A stretch of DNA of 45,593 bases from Saprospirales bacterium (GTDB taxonomy: Bacteria; Bacteroidota; Bacteroidia; Chitinophagales; UBA8649): assembly GCA_002708985.1 (NCBI GenBank), contig PAPS01000042.1:1-45593 (forward strand), read 5' to 3'. Positions 33,490-42,248 of this stretch are shown in pieces. The position numbers were made by a program, and so were the translations under genes. Under the pieces are notes generated by a model. It did not search any database. It saw only the letters and a program-made list of their open reading frames with translations, and was not told the DNA's origin. Within the stretch, counting starts at the first letter, position 1, and every line of letters starts with the position of its first letter.

Positions 33490-34344
33490 ATGCATAAGAT
33501 TTTAGGAGACCATATTCGATGGGTGAGAAGCTTATCTCACGATCCAATAGAAAACCTTGCATTTGAACGTTGGGCTCTCGAAGAAGATATTGATGAAAAT
33601 CCCCTATTCTATTGTTATATAAACAAACCTTCCGTAGTTATCGGTAGAAACCAGCAGTTGTTTGCTGAGGTGAATTTGCCTTTTTGCGATGAATATGGCA
33701 TTCAAATATGTCGCAGGGTAAGCGGTGGAGGAACGGTTTACCATGATTTGGGCAATTTGAATATTGGCTTGGTAATGCCTAAATCCCTGGAACTTGTAAA
33801 TAACTATCATTTCTTCTTAGATTGGCCAAGACAGGCCCTAAAGCGTCAAGGGCTTAGCACTGAGTTAAATACGAGAAATGCCATTCTTTGTCAGGATAAA
33901 AAAATTTCAGGTTCTGCTCAATTTGCCGGTAGAAACAAGCTTTTAACCCATTGTACATTGCTGGTGGACAGTGATCTAAATCATTTAGAGGAATCGATAT
34001 CTTCTCCATTAGTTACCCATTCCAAAGCCCTTCCCTCTGTTCGCTCGGAGGTGGTCAATTTGAAATCCTTTGGTCTATCTATGGAATCTACAATTGACGT
34101 GTTGATGGCAGAATTGTTAGCTATGTTTAAAACAGTTGAGCATGAGGAGGTCGTCACAAATAAACTTCAATCACACAGTGTTCTTTTGCAATCATGGGAT
34201 TGGATTTATGGGAGATCTCCTAAGGCCTCTATAATCTATAATGGTGAACAATATACCGTGGCTAAAGGCCGACTAGTTAAGCCAGATACTTTACAAGGAA
34301 TAGCATTTGATCATTTCCTGCGAGAAGATTTATCCGCAAAATAG
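33490..34344 (+). CDS. Lipoate-protein ligase A family protein
   Basis: The 284-residue enzyme of the biotin/lipoate ligase fold activates lipoate and attaches it to carrier domains of 2-oxoacid dehydrogenases and GcvH. Motifs are 'VVIGRNQQLFAEVN', 'CRRVSGGGTVYHDLGNLN' (the lipoyl-binding loop) and 'DKKISGSAQFAGRNK' with the catalytic Lys. The C-terminal accessory domain ('WDWIYGRSPKAS') is short. I start at the ATG at 33490; a TTG at 33481 adds three residues. The position after ftcD suggests a hut-linked transcript, but the gene itself is a general one, with the nearest carrier protein not in the window. Confidence 0.92.
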   Translation: MHKILGDHIRWVRSLSHDPIENLAFERWALEEDIDENPLFYCYINKPSVVIGRNQQLFAEVNLPFCDEYGIQICRRVSGGGTVYHDLGNLNIGLVMPKSLELVNNYHFFLDWPRQALKRQGLSTELNTRNAILCQDKKISGSAQFAGRNKLLTHCTLLVDSDLNHLEESISSPLVTHSKALPSVRSEVVNLKSFGLSMESTIDVLMAELLAMFKTVEHEEVVTNKLQSHSVLLQSWDWIYGRSPKASIIYNGEQYTVAKGRLVKPDTLQGIAFDHFLREDLSAK

Positions 34345-34394
34345 GCGCATTAGAATAACTTTTGTTTAAGTTTAGCCTAAATCCATCCTTGAAC

Positions 34395-35237
34395 ATGAGA
34401 CAACATCATTTATTAACGATACTTCTTTCTGGTACGTTGCTGTTTTCAGCTAATGGCCAAAGTCCTGAATCTATAATTGAAGAGATGTATGAGCGCGTTA
34501 TGGACGCTTCGGGTCATTCATTTACACTAGTTATGAACGAACGGATTGGTGATGACATGGAACAGTCTACGATGGAGTGCAAGGTTCATTATTCATCTGA
34601 AAAGATATACACTAAAATGACGGATGGCGAAAACAAGGGGGCAGAAATTTTGTACAATCCTGATGTTTATGGCAATAAGGCATTGATAAAAAAGGGTATT
34701 AAAATCAAGCTCGATCCCAAGTCTTCTATGATGAGGAAGGGTATGCATAATCTTCTGACTGATGCTGGGTTTCAGACGCCTGCTATACTTCTTTACGAAT
34801 CGATGGTAATGGCAAAAAACCAAGGGATTCTTAAGGAGGCCTTTAAGTTATCGGGCAGTGTCAACTTCGATGGAAGATCATGTTATAAAATTGAGATAAA
34901 TGACCCTAATTTTAAGATAGTTAACTACACGGTTCCCAAAGCACAATCGCTATCGAAGCTTGCTAAAACACTGCATTTAAGTGAATACATGCTTGCTGAA
35001 ATCAATGGTTGGAGGGTCGGCAAATCACTTTCTGCTGGTGATGTTATAAAGGTGACTAGCGCATACGGTAAGACGAGTATATTTTATATTGATAAGTCGA
35101 CCTATCTTCCAATTTATCAAAGGATAACAGACCACAAAGGCAATTTATTTGAAGAATATAAATTCACCAATATCGTCGTAGATCCCTCTTTTTCTTCGAG
35201 TGACTTCTCGGAGGATAATCCGAAGTACTCTTTTTAA
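34395..35237 (+). CDS. Periplasmic LolA-like (DUF1571-type) protein with embedded LysM domain
   Basis: The 280-residue protein has a signal peptide (MRQHHLLTILLSGTLLFSANGQ; ATG at 34395, the earlier TTG at 34362 is discarded). Residues about 25-176 and 227-280 fit a LolA-like half barrel of DUF1571 type ('MECKVHYSSEKIYTKMT', 'LIKKGIKIKLDPKS', 'YIDKSTYLPIYQRI', 'FEEYKFTNIVVD'). Inserted at about 177-222 is a LysM-like unit, 'NYTVPKAQSLSKLAKTL' then 'LAEINGW' and 'LSAGDVIKV', which in other proteins binds peptidoglycan. The combination suggests a lipid- or lipoprotein-handling protein tethered to the cell wall. The stop overlaps the convergent ilvE stop. Confidence 0.72.
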   Translation: MRQHHLLTILLSGTLLFSANGQSPESIIEEMYERVMDASGHSFTLVMNERIGDDMEQSTMECKVHYSSEKIYTKMTDGENKGAEILYNPDVYGNKALIKKGIKIKLDPKSSMMRKGMHNLLTDAGFQTPAILLYESMVMAKNQGILKEAFKLSGSVNFDGRSCYKIEINDPNFKIVNYTVPKAQSLSKLAKTLHLSEYMLAEINGWRVGKSLSAGDVIKVTSAYGKTSIFYIDKSTYLPIYQRITDHKGNLFEEYKFTNIVVDPSFSSSDFSEDNPKYSF

Positions 35238-36313
35238 GCAAGCTTCTCTACCCAACCAAATGACTCTGTCGCATTACCCTGCTTGATTTCTTGAAGGGAG
35301 TTTTTAAGCCTAGCTGAAATGGATTTTTCATCTCCTAGCGGCACTTCGTAGTGGAGATCATTATGGCCAAAGCCCTTAATTGAAGATATTGTAGCTGCTG
35401 TTCCACTTCCAAACATTTCGTTGATAGTACCTTTTTGGTGAGCCTCAATCAATTCGTGAATAGAGATTTCTCGCTCGTGAATTGGAATATTCCAACTTTT
35501 GAGTAACTGGATTGCAGAGTCTCTTGTGATACCTGGCAATATGGTGCCTTCGAACAACGATGGAGTGTGTACTTCGCCATTGATTACCACAAAAACATTC
35601 ATGGTACCAATTTCTTGTAGGTTGGTATGGTTTCTTCCATCAAGCCACAGAATTTGGTCGTATCCATTGTCCTTTATCTCTTCAGCAGGTAGGATGGCTG
35701 CCGCGTAATTTCCCGCCGCTTTTGCCATGCCAGTTCCTCCTGGGGCTGCTCGCGTATATTTCGTTGATGCATATACCTCCACAGCTCCTGAATAATAGCC
35801 GGAAACAGGGCTTAGTATGACCATAAATTTGTAGTGACTTGCTCTTCGTATTCCAATAAACTCATCCGTTGCAAACATGTAGGGCCTGATGTATAGTGAG
35901 TAACCTTCTTTGTTAGGCACCCAAGCCTGATCTAGCTTAACTAATTCCATAATCCCTTTACGAAAAAGTCCTTTGGGAATCTCAGGCATTGCCATTCGCT
36001 TTGCTGAATAGCAAAAACGAGTCGCGTGATCATCCATTCTGAAGAAAACGATTTCGCCATCCTTACTTCGATGAGCCTTCATTCCTTCAAATATGGACTG
36101 TCCATAATGAATGGATGATGTTGCAGGATGCATTTGGATGGGTCCAAATGGCTTTATCTGTGGGTTAACCCATTTACCATTATCATAATCAACAACGAAC
36201 ATGTGGTCCGTAAATGCATGACCAAACCTAATGTTAGCAAGATCGAGTTGAGATAAGCTGGATTCCTTTACTTTAGTTGTTGGTATGGTGATGTTAGAGT
36301 GGATATCCGTCAT
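35234..36313 (-). CDS. ilvE: Branched-chain amino acid aminotransferase
   Basis: The 359-residue fold-type IV PLP enzyme transaminates leucine, isoleucine and valine with 2-oxoglutarate. It has 'SSIHYGQSIFEGMKAHRS', 'YIRPYMFATDEFIG', PLP-binding Lys198 in 'GGTGMAKAAGNYAAAI', 'LQEIGTMNVFVVINGEV', 'LPGITRDSAIQLLK' and 'EMFGSGTAATISSIKG'. The size and 'GTGMAK' pattern match the eukaryotic-like long type of BCAT. I place the start at the ATG at 36313; a TTG 12 nt upstream is weaker. It diverges from the small gene at 36337 by 23 nt and converges on the LysM-protein gene with a shared stop. Confidence 0.95.
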   Translation of the reverse strand: MTDIHSNITIPTTKVKESSLSQLDLANIRFGHAFTDHMFVVDYDNGKWVNPQIKPFGPIQMHPATSSIHYGQSIFEGMKAHRSKDGEIVFFRMDDHATRFCYSAKRMAMPEIPKGLFRKGIMELVKLDQAWVPNKEGYSLYIRPYMFATDEFIGIRRASHYKFMVILSPVSGYYSGAVEVYASTKYTRAAPGGTGMAKAAGNYAAAILPAEEIKDNGYDQILWLDGRNHTNLQEIGTMNVFVVINGEVHTPSLFEGTILPGITRDSAIQLLKSWNIPIHEREISIHELIEAHQKGTINEMFGSGTAATISSIKGFGHNDLHYEVPLGDEKSISARLKNSLQEIKQGNATESFGWVEKLA

Positions 36314-36322
36314 AATGCCGTG

Positions 36323-36330
36323 CAAAGATA
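36323..36330 (-). promoter_or_regulatory. Candidate -7 element (TAnnTTTG) before ilvE
   Basis: On the minus strand TATCTTTG matches TAnnTTTG, ending 9 nt before the ilvE start, in the 23-bp divergent gap. There is no good -33 match at the right spacing, so the call is weak. Confidence 0.25.
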
Positions 36331-36336
36331 GGTAAA

Positions 36337-36768
36337 ATGGAGCATCTTTTTATGAATTATCGGCTTTATAACGTAGAACGAACTAGTATAAGTTCCTGTA
36401 AATCAGGCGTTGATGCAGTACTGGTGCTCAATAAAGAGGATGATGTTCCTGAAACACATGCTTTTTTGGACAAAGTGATGAAAGCAGCAAATAGAGACCA
36501 ATCCACCTATGAAAAATTGTTCTGCTCAGGGGAAGAATCTTTAAGTGATCTCTTTCAAATAGATACACTAAACTATATGATTTTCTTTGGTATACGTCCC
36601 TCTAACTTTGATCTTCAGTTTCATCCTAAGGCTTATCATTCTTACGAGATCTTTGGAAAGAAGATTGTTTTTTCAGGAGGGATAGCCTGGATGAAGGATC
36701 GTGCAGAGGATAAGAAAAAGCTGTGGGGAGCCATGAAGATCATGTTTGATTTACCTTCCAAAGGATAA
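36337..36768 (+). CDS. Conserved-looking small protein, possible DNA polymerase III psi-like subunit
   Basis: The 143-residue protein is cytoplasmic, without signal or membrane segments. The C-terminal half 'MIFFGIRPSNFDLQFHPKAY', then 'IFGKKIVFSGGIAWMKDR' and 'KKKLWGAMKIMF', has the same order of features as the psi (HolD) subunit: a hydrophobic strand, a short loop, a second strand and a final 'LW' helix. Residues 1-75 are variable and charged. The similarity is a pattern resemblance only. It ends 2 nt before rdgB, a nucleotide-pool cleaning gene, so the pair is probably co-transcribed and both could serve DNA replication fidelity. A wholly different function is possible. Confidence 0.5.
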   Translation: MEHLFMNYRLYNVERTSISSCKSGVDAVLVLNKEDDVPETHAFLDKVMKAANRDQSTYEKLFCSGEESLSDLFQIDTLNYMIFFGIRPSNFDLQFHPKAYHSYEIFGKKIVFSGGIAWMKDRAEDKKKLWGAMKIMFDLPSKG

Positions 36769-36770
36769 TA

Positions 36771-37358
36771 ATGAAGCTTGTCTTTGCTACCACAAATTCA
36801 CATAAACTTCATGAGGTAAGATCCATGTTGCCTGATTTGGAAATTGTTGATCTCAAAAGCATAGGTTTTACTGATGAGGTAAAAGAGATGGGTTTATCTT
36901 TTGAGGAAAACGCTTACATAAAAGCTAAGGCAGTCTATGATTTTTGTGGTATACCTACGATGGCGGAGGATTCTGGTCTTTGTTGCGAGGGTATTGGCGG
37001 TGATCCAGGAATTTACACAGCTCGATATGGAGGGCTTCCTGTAGATCATGACCGTAATATGGATAAACTTTTGTCAGCCCTTAATGGAAGGAGCCGGAAA
37101 GCTTTTTTTAGAACGGTGGCTTGTTTTATCATGAAAGAAGATGGAGAAGAGACATCTACCTTTTTTGATGGTGAAATCCATGGAGAAATTAGTCAGGAAA
37201 AACGCGGTAATGGTGGATTTGGATATGATCCTATTTTTATTCCGGAGCATCATACTACAACCTTTGCCGAGATGCTCGATGAGGATAAGGCGAGTATGAG
37301 CCATAGAGGCAGGGCAATGCTGCTCTTTGGTGATTATATTAAGAAATTTAAATTGTAA
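36771..37358 (+). CDS. rdgB: Non-canonical purine NTP pyrophosphatase (RdgB/HAM1)
   Basis: The 195-residue enzyme hydrolyses dITP, ITP and XTP to monophosphates and pyrophosphate, keeping deaminated purines out of nucleic acids. The fold is marked by 'FATTNSHKLHEVRSML', 'SFEENAYIKAKAVYDF', 'AEDSGLCCEGIGGDPGIYTA', 'RYGG', 'GNGGFGYDPIF' and 'MSHRGRAM'. Length and motif order fit exactly. It follows the small unknown gene by 2 nt and converges on sufS, with 32 nt between stops. Confidence 0.96.
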   Translation: MKLVFATTNSHKLHEVRSMLPDLEIVDLKSIGFTDEVKEMGLSFEENAYIKAKAVYDFCGIPTMAEDSGLCCEGIGGDPGIYTARYGGLPVDHDRNMDKLLSALNGRSRKAFFRTVACFIMKEDGEETSTFFDGEIHGEISQEKRGNGGFGYDPIFIPEHHTTTFAEMLDEDKASMSHRGRAMLLFGDYIKKFKL

Positions 37359-37390
37359 ATGTGCAAGTCACAGAGTAAGGAGGTTGATTC

Positions 37391-38620
37391 CTATCCACGA
37401 AGCATCTTAACCGCTCGATTAAGTCCTTTGATAAATGCTTCAACTTCTTCTTCTGTGTTATATGCTGCAAACGATGCACGACAAGTCCCTTCTACACCAT
37501 AGTACTTCATTAAGGGTTGGCAGCAGTGATGTCCTGTTCTCGTTGCTATACCCATTTTGTCTAGTAAGATGCCTAGATCGTAGGCGTGGCAGCCCTCGAC
37601 AAGAAATGATAATACACCAGCCTTATTTTTTGATTGACCGTAAATCTTGAACCCTTCGATCGATTGACAGGCTTCTTCTGCGAGATTCAAAAGGTGTACT
37701 TCATGGGCAGCGATACGCGAAACATCGGTTTCTTGTAGGAATCGAACGGCCTCCCCTAGGCCGATGACTCCAGCTATATTGGGGGTACCCGCTTCGAATT
37801 TAAAGGGCAGGTCGTTATATGTCGTCTCTGCGAAATCCACTTCCCGAATCATTTCTCCGCCTCCTTGCCATGGTGGCATGTTATCAAGTAACTCTTTTTT
37901 ACCATAAAGAATCCCTATACCTGTGGGTCCATACATTTTATGCCCGCCAAAGGTGAAGAAATCTACATTCCATTGGCATACATCAATCAATTGGTGTGGT
38001 GCAGATTGTGCGCCATCGACAACTGTGATTGCCCCAACGGATTGGGCTGCATCAACGAGGATATGTATTGGATTAATGGTACCCAATGCATTGGAGATGG
38101 CATTAAAAGCCACGATCTTAGTTTTGAAATTGATGAATTTCTTGAGATTAGAACAATCCCACTCTCCTTCTTTAGTAATGGGTAATACCCTGATAACAGC
38201 CTTCTTTCGTTCGGCAAGCATCTGCCATGGCACAATATTGGCGTGGTGTTCCATTTGGGTAAGCAGGATTTCATCGCCTTCTTGGATGTTTGCTTCTCCC
38301 CAAGTATTGGCAACAAGATTGATTCCTTCAGTCACACCTCGAACAAAATTGATGGTTTCGTAAGGTGCATTTATGTAATCTGCAATAGTCTGTCTTGACG
38401 CTTCATAGGCGTCCGTAGCCTTAGCCGCCAAGGAATGTGCCCCTCGGTGTATATTGCTATTGTACTTGCTGTAATAGTGGTTTACACAGTCAATGACTCG
38501 CTGTGGCTTTTGAGACGTCGCTGCATTATCAAAATACACAAGATCTTTTCCATTAACCTGCTGATGCAGAACAGGAAACTGGTCACGCAAAGATTGAACT
38601 TCTTGATGGGTAAAATTCAT
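37391..38620 (-). CDS. sufS: Cysteine desulfurase SufS
   Basis: This 409-residue PLP enzyme removes sulfur from cysteine as a persulfide for Fe-S cluster building. It has 'VYFDNAATSQKPQRVID', 'SNIHRGAHSLA', 'FVRGVTEGINLVA', PLP-linked Lys228 in 'FFTFGGHKMYGPTGIGI', and the persulfide-carrying Cys in 'RTGHHCCQPLM' (Cys366 or 367; the second Cys beside it is unusual, the common form being HHCAQP). Group II desulfurases of this type need SufE or SufU to accept sulfur; neither gene is in the operon. It is the last of four suf genes, 2 nt after sufD. Confidence 0.96.
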   Translation of the reverse strand: MNFTHQEVQSLRDQFPVLHQQVNGKDLVYFDNAATSQKPQRVIDCVNHYYSKYNSNIHRGAHSLAAKATDAYEASRQTIADYINAPYETINFVRGVTEGINLVANTWGEANIQEGDEILLTQMEHHANIVPWQMLAERKKAVIRVLPITKEGEWDCSNLKKFINFKTKIVAFNAISNALGTINPIHILVDAAQSVGAITVVDGAQSAPHQLIDVCQWNVDFFTFGGHKMYGPTGIGILYGKKELLDNMPPWQGGGEMIREVDFAETTYNDLPFKFEAGTPNIAGVIGLGEAVRFLQETDVSRIAAHEVHLLNLAEEACQSIEGFKIYGQSKNKAGVLSFLVEGCHAYDLGILLDKMGIATRTGHHCCQPLMKYYGVEGTCRASFAAYNTEEEVEAFIKGLNRAVKMLRG

Positions 38621-38622
38621 AA

Positions 38623-39957
38623 TTACGATTCAGTCAGTTCTTCATCCCAAGCGTAATTTAATTTTTCACGCATGAGCTCCTGAATATGCTCGCGGATAGT
38701 CGGCAAGGATATCTTTTCCGTGATTTCGGCTATGAAGGCGTAATTCAACACAGCTTTAGCTTGGTCTAGAGGAATGCCTCGAGATACAAGATAAAATAAT
38801 GCATCTTGATCAATTTGCCCGGATGTTGCTCCGTGACTGCATTTCACGTCATCAGCATAAATCTCAAGCTGAGGTTGGCTGTGAACCGTAGCATAATCAG
38901 ACAAAATGATGTTTTTGTTGGATTGAAAAGCATTGGTTCTTTGAGCGTCCTCTTCGACATAGATTCTTCCATTAAAGACGGCTGTTGATTTATCATCAAG
39001 AAGCCCTTTAAAGTTTTGATGACTTTCACAGTCAGGTGAAAGGTGTTTGACAGTTATCCGATTGTCGACGTGATCATCTCCTTTACCATAATAGAGGCCT
39101 TGTATGGCACAGTTTGCTCCTGGTTCTTGAAGCCTAACAAACACTTGATTCCTCAAAAGTCGCCCGGCGAGACTTACTGCTGTTTGTTTGAAATTACTAT
39201 CCCTTTTTTGCTGAACTATATGATTGTTAAGATGATGAAACCCATTGACTGTTTCATTCTGAATCATAGTAAATTCTAGATGTGCTCCTTGATCAAGAAA
39301 TGTTGAACAATGTGAGTTAACGTATAGCTCAGAATTATCAAGACTCTGATATTCTTTAATGATTTGGACCTTTGAATTTGCACCACAGTGAATTTGATGA
39401 TAAGGATTAATCATAAAACGTGCATTATCTGCTGCTAGAAATATCCAATGAATAGGCCGCTCTAAAACAGTGTCTTTTGGGATTTTAATAAAAATTCCAT
39501 CTCCGAAGAACGCCAAGTTGAGTAAGTTGAATCCGTCATGTGGATTTCGACAAATCTCTTTAAGGTGCGGAGTGATATGCTCTGAATGCTTAGTCAACGC
39601 TTCATTCATTGAACAAATAGTCACTCCTTGGGCCTCGGTATAGACCTTTGAAAGATGCTCCTGATACGATCCGTTAACAAAAACGAGTTTGTGCGCATTG
39701 ATTTCATCTTTGCGATTAAAATCATGTATACCTACATGTTTTCGATGTAAAGGACTAAACGATGGGTTAAGCTCACTTGCATAAAAGGGGAGAGGCGAAG
39801 TATGTCGCCATCTTTCCATCTTTCGATTGGGCATACCCATCGCTGTTAAACGGTCCATGGCCTCCTGCTTACAACGATGTATTTCGCTATTGTAAAGGTT
39901 GCCCAAGTTTGATTCTAGTGCTCGAAATATATGGGGGTATGTTTGAAGGATGCCCAT
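38623..39957 (-). CDS. sufD: Fe-S cluster assembly scaffold protein SufD
   Basis: The 444-residue right-handed beta-helix protein forms the SufBC2D complex with SufB and SufC, in which clusters are built. The conserved C-terminal core is 'KCSHGATSGQIDQDALFYL', then 'SRGIPLDQAKAVLNYAFI'; earlier 'RMEHL'-like features are replaced by 'KMERWRHTSPLPFYASEL' at the N-terminus, as in other Bacteroidota. The Cys-His pair in 'CSHGA' is the SufD side of the cluster site. It is separated from sufC by one nucleotide and from sufS by two, so stoichiometric expression is likely. Confidence 0.94.
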   Translation of the reverse strand: MGILQTYPHIFRALESNLGNLYNSEIHRCKQEAMDRLTAMGMPNRKMERWRHTSPLPFYASELNPSFSPLHRKHVGIHDFNRKDEINAHKLVFVNGSYQEHLSKVYTEAQGVTICSMNEALTKHSEHITPHLKEICRNPHDGFNLLNLAFFGDGIFIKIPKDTVLERPIHWIFLAADNARFMINPYHQIHCGANSKVQIIKEYQSLDNSELYVNSHCSTFLDQGAHLEFTMIQNETVNGFHHLNNHIVQQKRDSNFKQTAVSLAGRLLRNQVFVRLQEPGANCAIQGLYYGKGDDHVDNRITVKHLSPDCESHQNFKGLLDDKSTAVFNGRIYVEEDAQRTNAFQSNKNIILSDYATVHSQPQLEIYADDVKCSHGATSGQIDQDALFYLVSRGIPLDQAKAVLNYAFIAEITEKISLPTIREHIQELMREKLNYAWDEELTES

Positions 39958-39958
39958 A

Positions 39959-40708
39959 TTAAGCGTTTGCCTCTTTAATCCAATCGTAGCCTTTGTCTTC
40001 TAATTTTTTAGCTAGTGATTTATCTCCAGATTTAACAATTTTTCCGTTGTACATAACATGAACAAAATCAGGCTGAATGTAGTCTAGTAGTCTTTGATAA
40101 TGGGTAATTATTAGGAAAGAACGCTCTTTACTTCGCATGGCATTTACTCCCTCAGATACTACCCTTAGTGCATCGATATCAAGGCCTGAATCAGTTTCGT
40201 CAAGAATACATAGTTTAGGATTGAGCATTGCCATTTGAAAAATCTCATTACGTTTTTTCTCTCCTCCAGAAAATCCAACATTAACTGAACGTTTCATGAA
40301 CTCTTGATTGATCTCTACCAGCTCTAAGTTCTTTTTCATTTCAGCCATAAACTCACTAGCCTTTATTGCTGCCTCGCCCTCCGCTTTTCTTCTGGCATTA
40401 ATTGCTGACTTCATGAAATTTATAGTAGTAACTCCAGGAATTTCTACAGGATATTGAAAGGCCAAGAAAACACCTGCTCTCGCTCGCTCATCTGGCTCCA
40501 TATCGAGTAAGTCTTCACCTTCAAATACAATATCTCCTTTCGTCACTTCATATCCATTTCGTCCAGCTAGGGTAGAGGCTAAAGTGCTCTTACCTGTTCC
40601 ATTAGGGCCCATAATAGCATGAACTTCACCCGGTGCAATATTTAGGTTGAGCCCTTTGAGTATGGGCTTACTGACAACGTTGGCGTGAAGGTTTTTGATT
40701 TCTAACAT
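39959..40708 (-). CDS. sufC: Fe-S cluster assembly ATPase SufC
   Basis: This 249-residue ABC-type ATPase powers the SufBC2D scaffold. Walker A is '[12 protein letters not shown]' (35-46), the signature motif '[14 protein letters not shown]', Walker B '[16 protein letters not shown]' and the switch His in '[13 protein letters not shown]'. 'YDWIKEANA' closes the protein. Unlike transporter ATPases it has no membrane partner and acts in the cytoplasm. Ten nucleotides separate it from sufB upstream, one from sufD downstream. Confidence 0.97.
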   Translation of the reverse strand: MLEIKNLHANVVSKPILKGLNLNIAPGEVHAIMGPNGTGKSTLASTLAGRNGYEVTKGDIVFEGEDLLDMEPDERARAGVFLAFQYPVEIPGVTTINFMKSAINARRKAEGEAAIKASEFMAEMKKNLELVEINQEFMKRSVNVGFSGGEKKRNEIFQMAMLNPKLCILDETDSGLDIDALRVVSEGVNAMRSKERSFLIITHYQRLLDYIQPDFVHVMYNGKIVKSGDKSLAKKLEDKGYDWIKEANA

Positions 40709-40718
40709 AAGTGATTAT

Positions 40719-42161
40719 CTATCCCACAGACCCTTCTAATGAGACTTCAAGTAGTTTTTTAGCTTCTACGGCAAACTCCATGGGTAATTCATTAAATACT
40801 TCTTTACAGAATCCATTTACAATCAAATTTACCGCCTCTTCATCAGAAAGACCACGTTGATTGCAATAGAACATCATGTCCTCACCAATTTTTGAGGTAG
40901 TAGCTTCGTGTTCTACTTGTGCAGAGTTGTTTTTTATATCTAAATAGGGATAAGTGTGGGCACCACAGCGATCGGTCATGAGCATAGAATCGCACTGAGA
41001 AAAGTTATAAGCATTTTCTGCATTAGGGCCAATAAGAACCTGTCCTCTGTAAGTATTTGAGCTATTTCCTGCGCTGATTCCTTTCGATACAATTCGGCTT
41101 CGAGTATTCGAACCTAGATGTAGCATTTTCGTACCAGTGTCTGCTTGCTGTTTATTATTGGTAACCGCTACTGAGTAGAATTCCCCAATGCTGTTATTTC
41201 CTTTTAGTATACAACCTGGATACTTCCATGTAATCGCCGAACCAGTTTCTACCTGTGTCCACGAAATCTTTGAGCGATTTCCTTCACAAATTCCTCGCTT
41301 TGTTACGAAGTTGTAGATTCCTCCTTTTCCATCTTTGTCACCAGGGTACCAGTTTTGTACCGTGCTGTATTTTATTTCCGCCTCCTCTAGAGCAACTAGC
41401 TCAACGACTGCAGCATGGAGTTGATTTTCATCTCGCTTTGGGGCGGTACAACCCTCAAGATAACTGACATAGCTTTTGTCATCGGCGATGATGAGTGTCC
41501 GCTCGAACTGACCCGTATTTTCGGCATTGATCCTGAAGTAGGTCGATAACTCCATAGGGCATCGGACACCTTTTGGAATATAAATAAAGGATCCATCACT
41601 GAATACTGCAGAATTTAACGCGGCAAAGTAGTTGTCTCTTTGAGGGACAACACTTCCCAAATATTTTTTTACTAAATCAGGATATTCTTTGACCGCCTCA
41701 CTTATGGAACAGAAGATTACACCTGCTTCGGAGAGCTTTTCCTTAAACGTTGTAAAGACAGAATCACTATCCATCACATAGTCAACAGCAACTCCAGCAA
41801 GCATCTTTTGTTCCTCCAGTGGGATACCAAGTTTTTCGTAAGTCTTGAGGATTTCCGGATCTACCTCATCTATGCTTTTATATTTCTTTTTTTTAGAACT
41901 AGCATAGTAACTAATGGATTGATAATCAATTACGGGGATGTTAAGATGAGCCCAATCAGGATTTTCCATTTTTTTCCAAATATCATATGCTTTAAGTCTC
42001 CAATCAAGAAGCCATTCGGGTTCATTTTTCTTATCACTGATGAACCGAATGGTACTTTCATTTAGACCTATTTCAGCACGTTCCTGATCAATATCGGTCG
42101 TAAACCCGTACTTGTAGCCGTCTTCGGTATGCTTCTTAATTATGGCCTCATCCCTTGTCAT
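40719..42161 (-). CDS. sufB: Fe-S cluster assembly scaffold protein SufB
   Basis: The 480-residue scaffold subunit is where nascent clusters form. It carries '[17 protein letters not shown]', '[20 protein letters not shown]' (a cluster-region Cys), '[20 protein letters not shown]', '[13 protein letters not shown]' and '[19 protein letters not shown]'. Length and motifs match the family. It is the first suf gene; its promoter should be in the 87 bp after the TonB receptor stop, where no operator is obvious. The order sufB-C-D-S is the common Bacteroidota arrangement. Confidence 0.97.
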   Translation of the reverse strand: MTRDEAIIKKHTEDGYKYGFTTDIDQERAEIGLNESTIRFISDKKNEPEWLLDWRLKAYDIWKKMENPDWAHLNIPVIDYQSISYYASSKKKKYKSIDEVDPEILKTYEKLGIPLEEQKMLAGVAVDYVMDSDSVFTTFKEKLSEAGVIFCSISEAVKEYPDLVKKYLGSVVPQRDNYFAALNSAVFSDGSFIYIPKGVRCPMELSTYFRINAENTGQFERTLIIADDKSYVSYLEGCTAPKRDENQLHAAVVELVALEEAEIKYSTVQNWYPGDKDGKGGIYNFVTKRGICEGNRSKISWTQVETGSAITWKYPGCILKGNNSIGEFYSVAVTNNKQQADTGTKMLHLGSNTRSRIVSKGISAGNSSNTYRGQVLIGPNAENAYNFSQCDSMLMTDRCGAHTYPYLDIKNNSAQVEHEATTSKIGEDMMFYCNQRGLSDEEAVNLIVNGFCKEVFNELPMEFAVEAKKLLEVSLEGSVG

Positions 42162-42248
42162 AGTGCGAAACTAATGCTTATCATTCTCTTTTTTAAACGC
42201 TCTGCGCGTATTTAAGTTGTTGTTTGTCAAGTATTGTGACATAGACTT

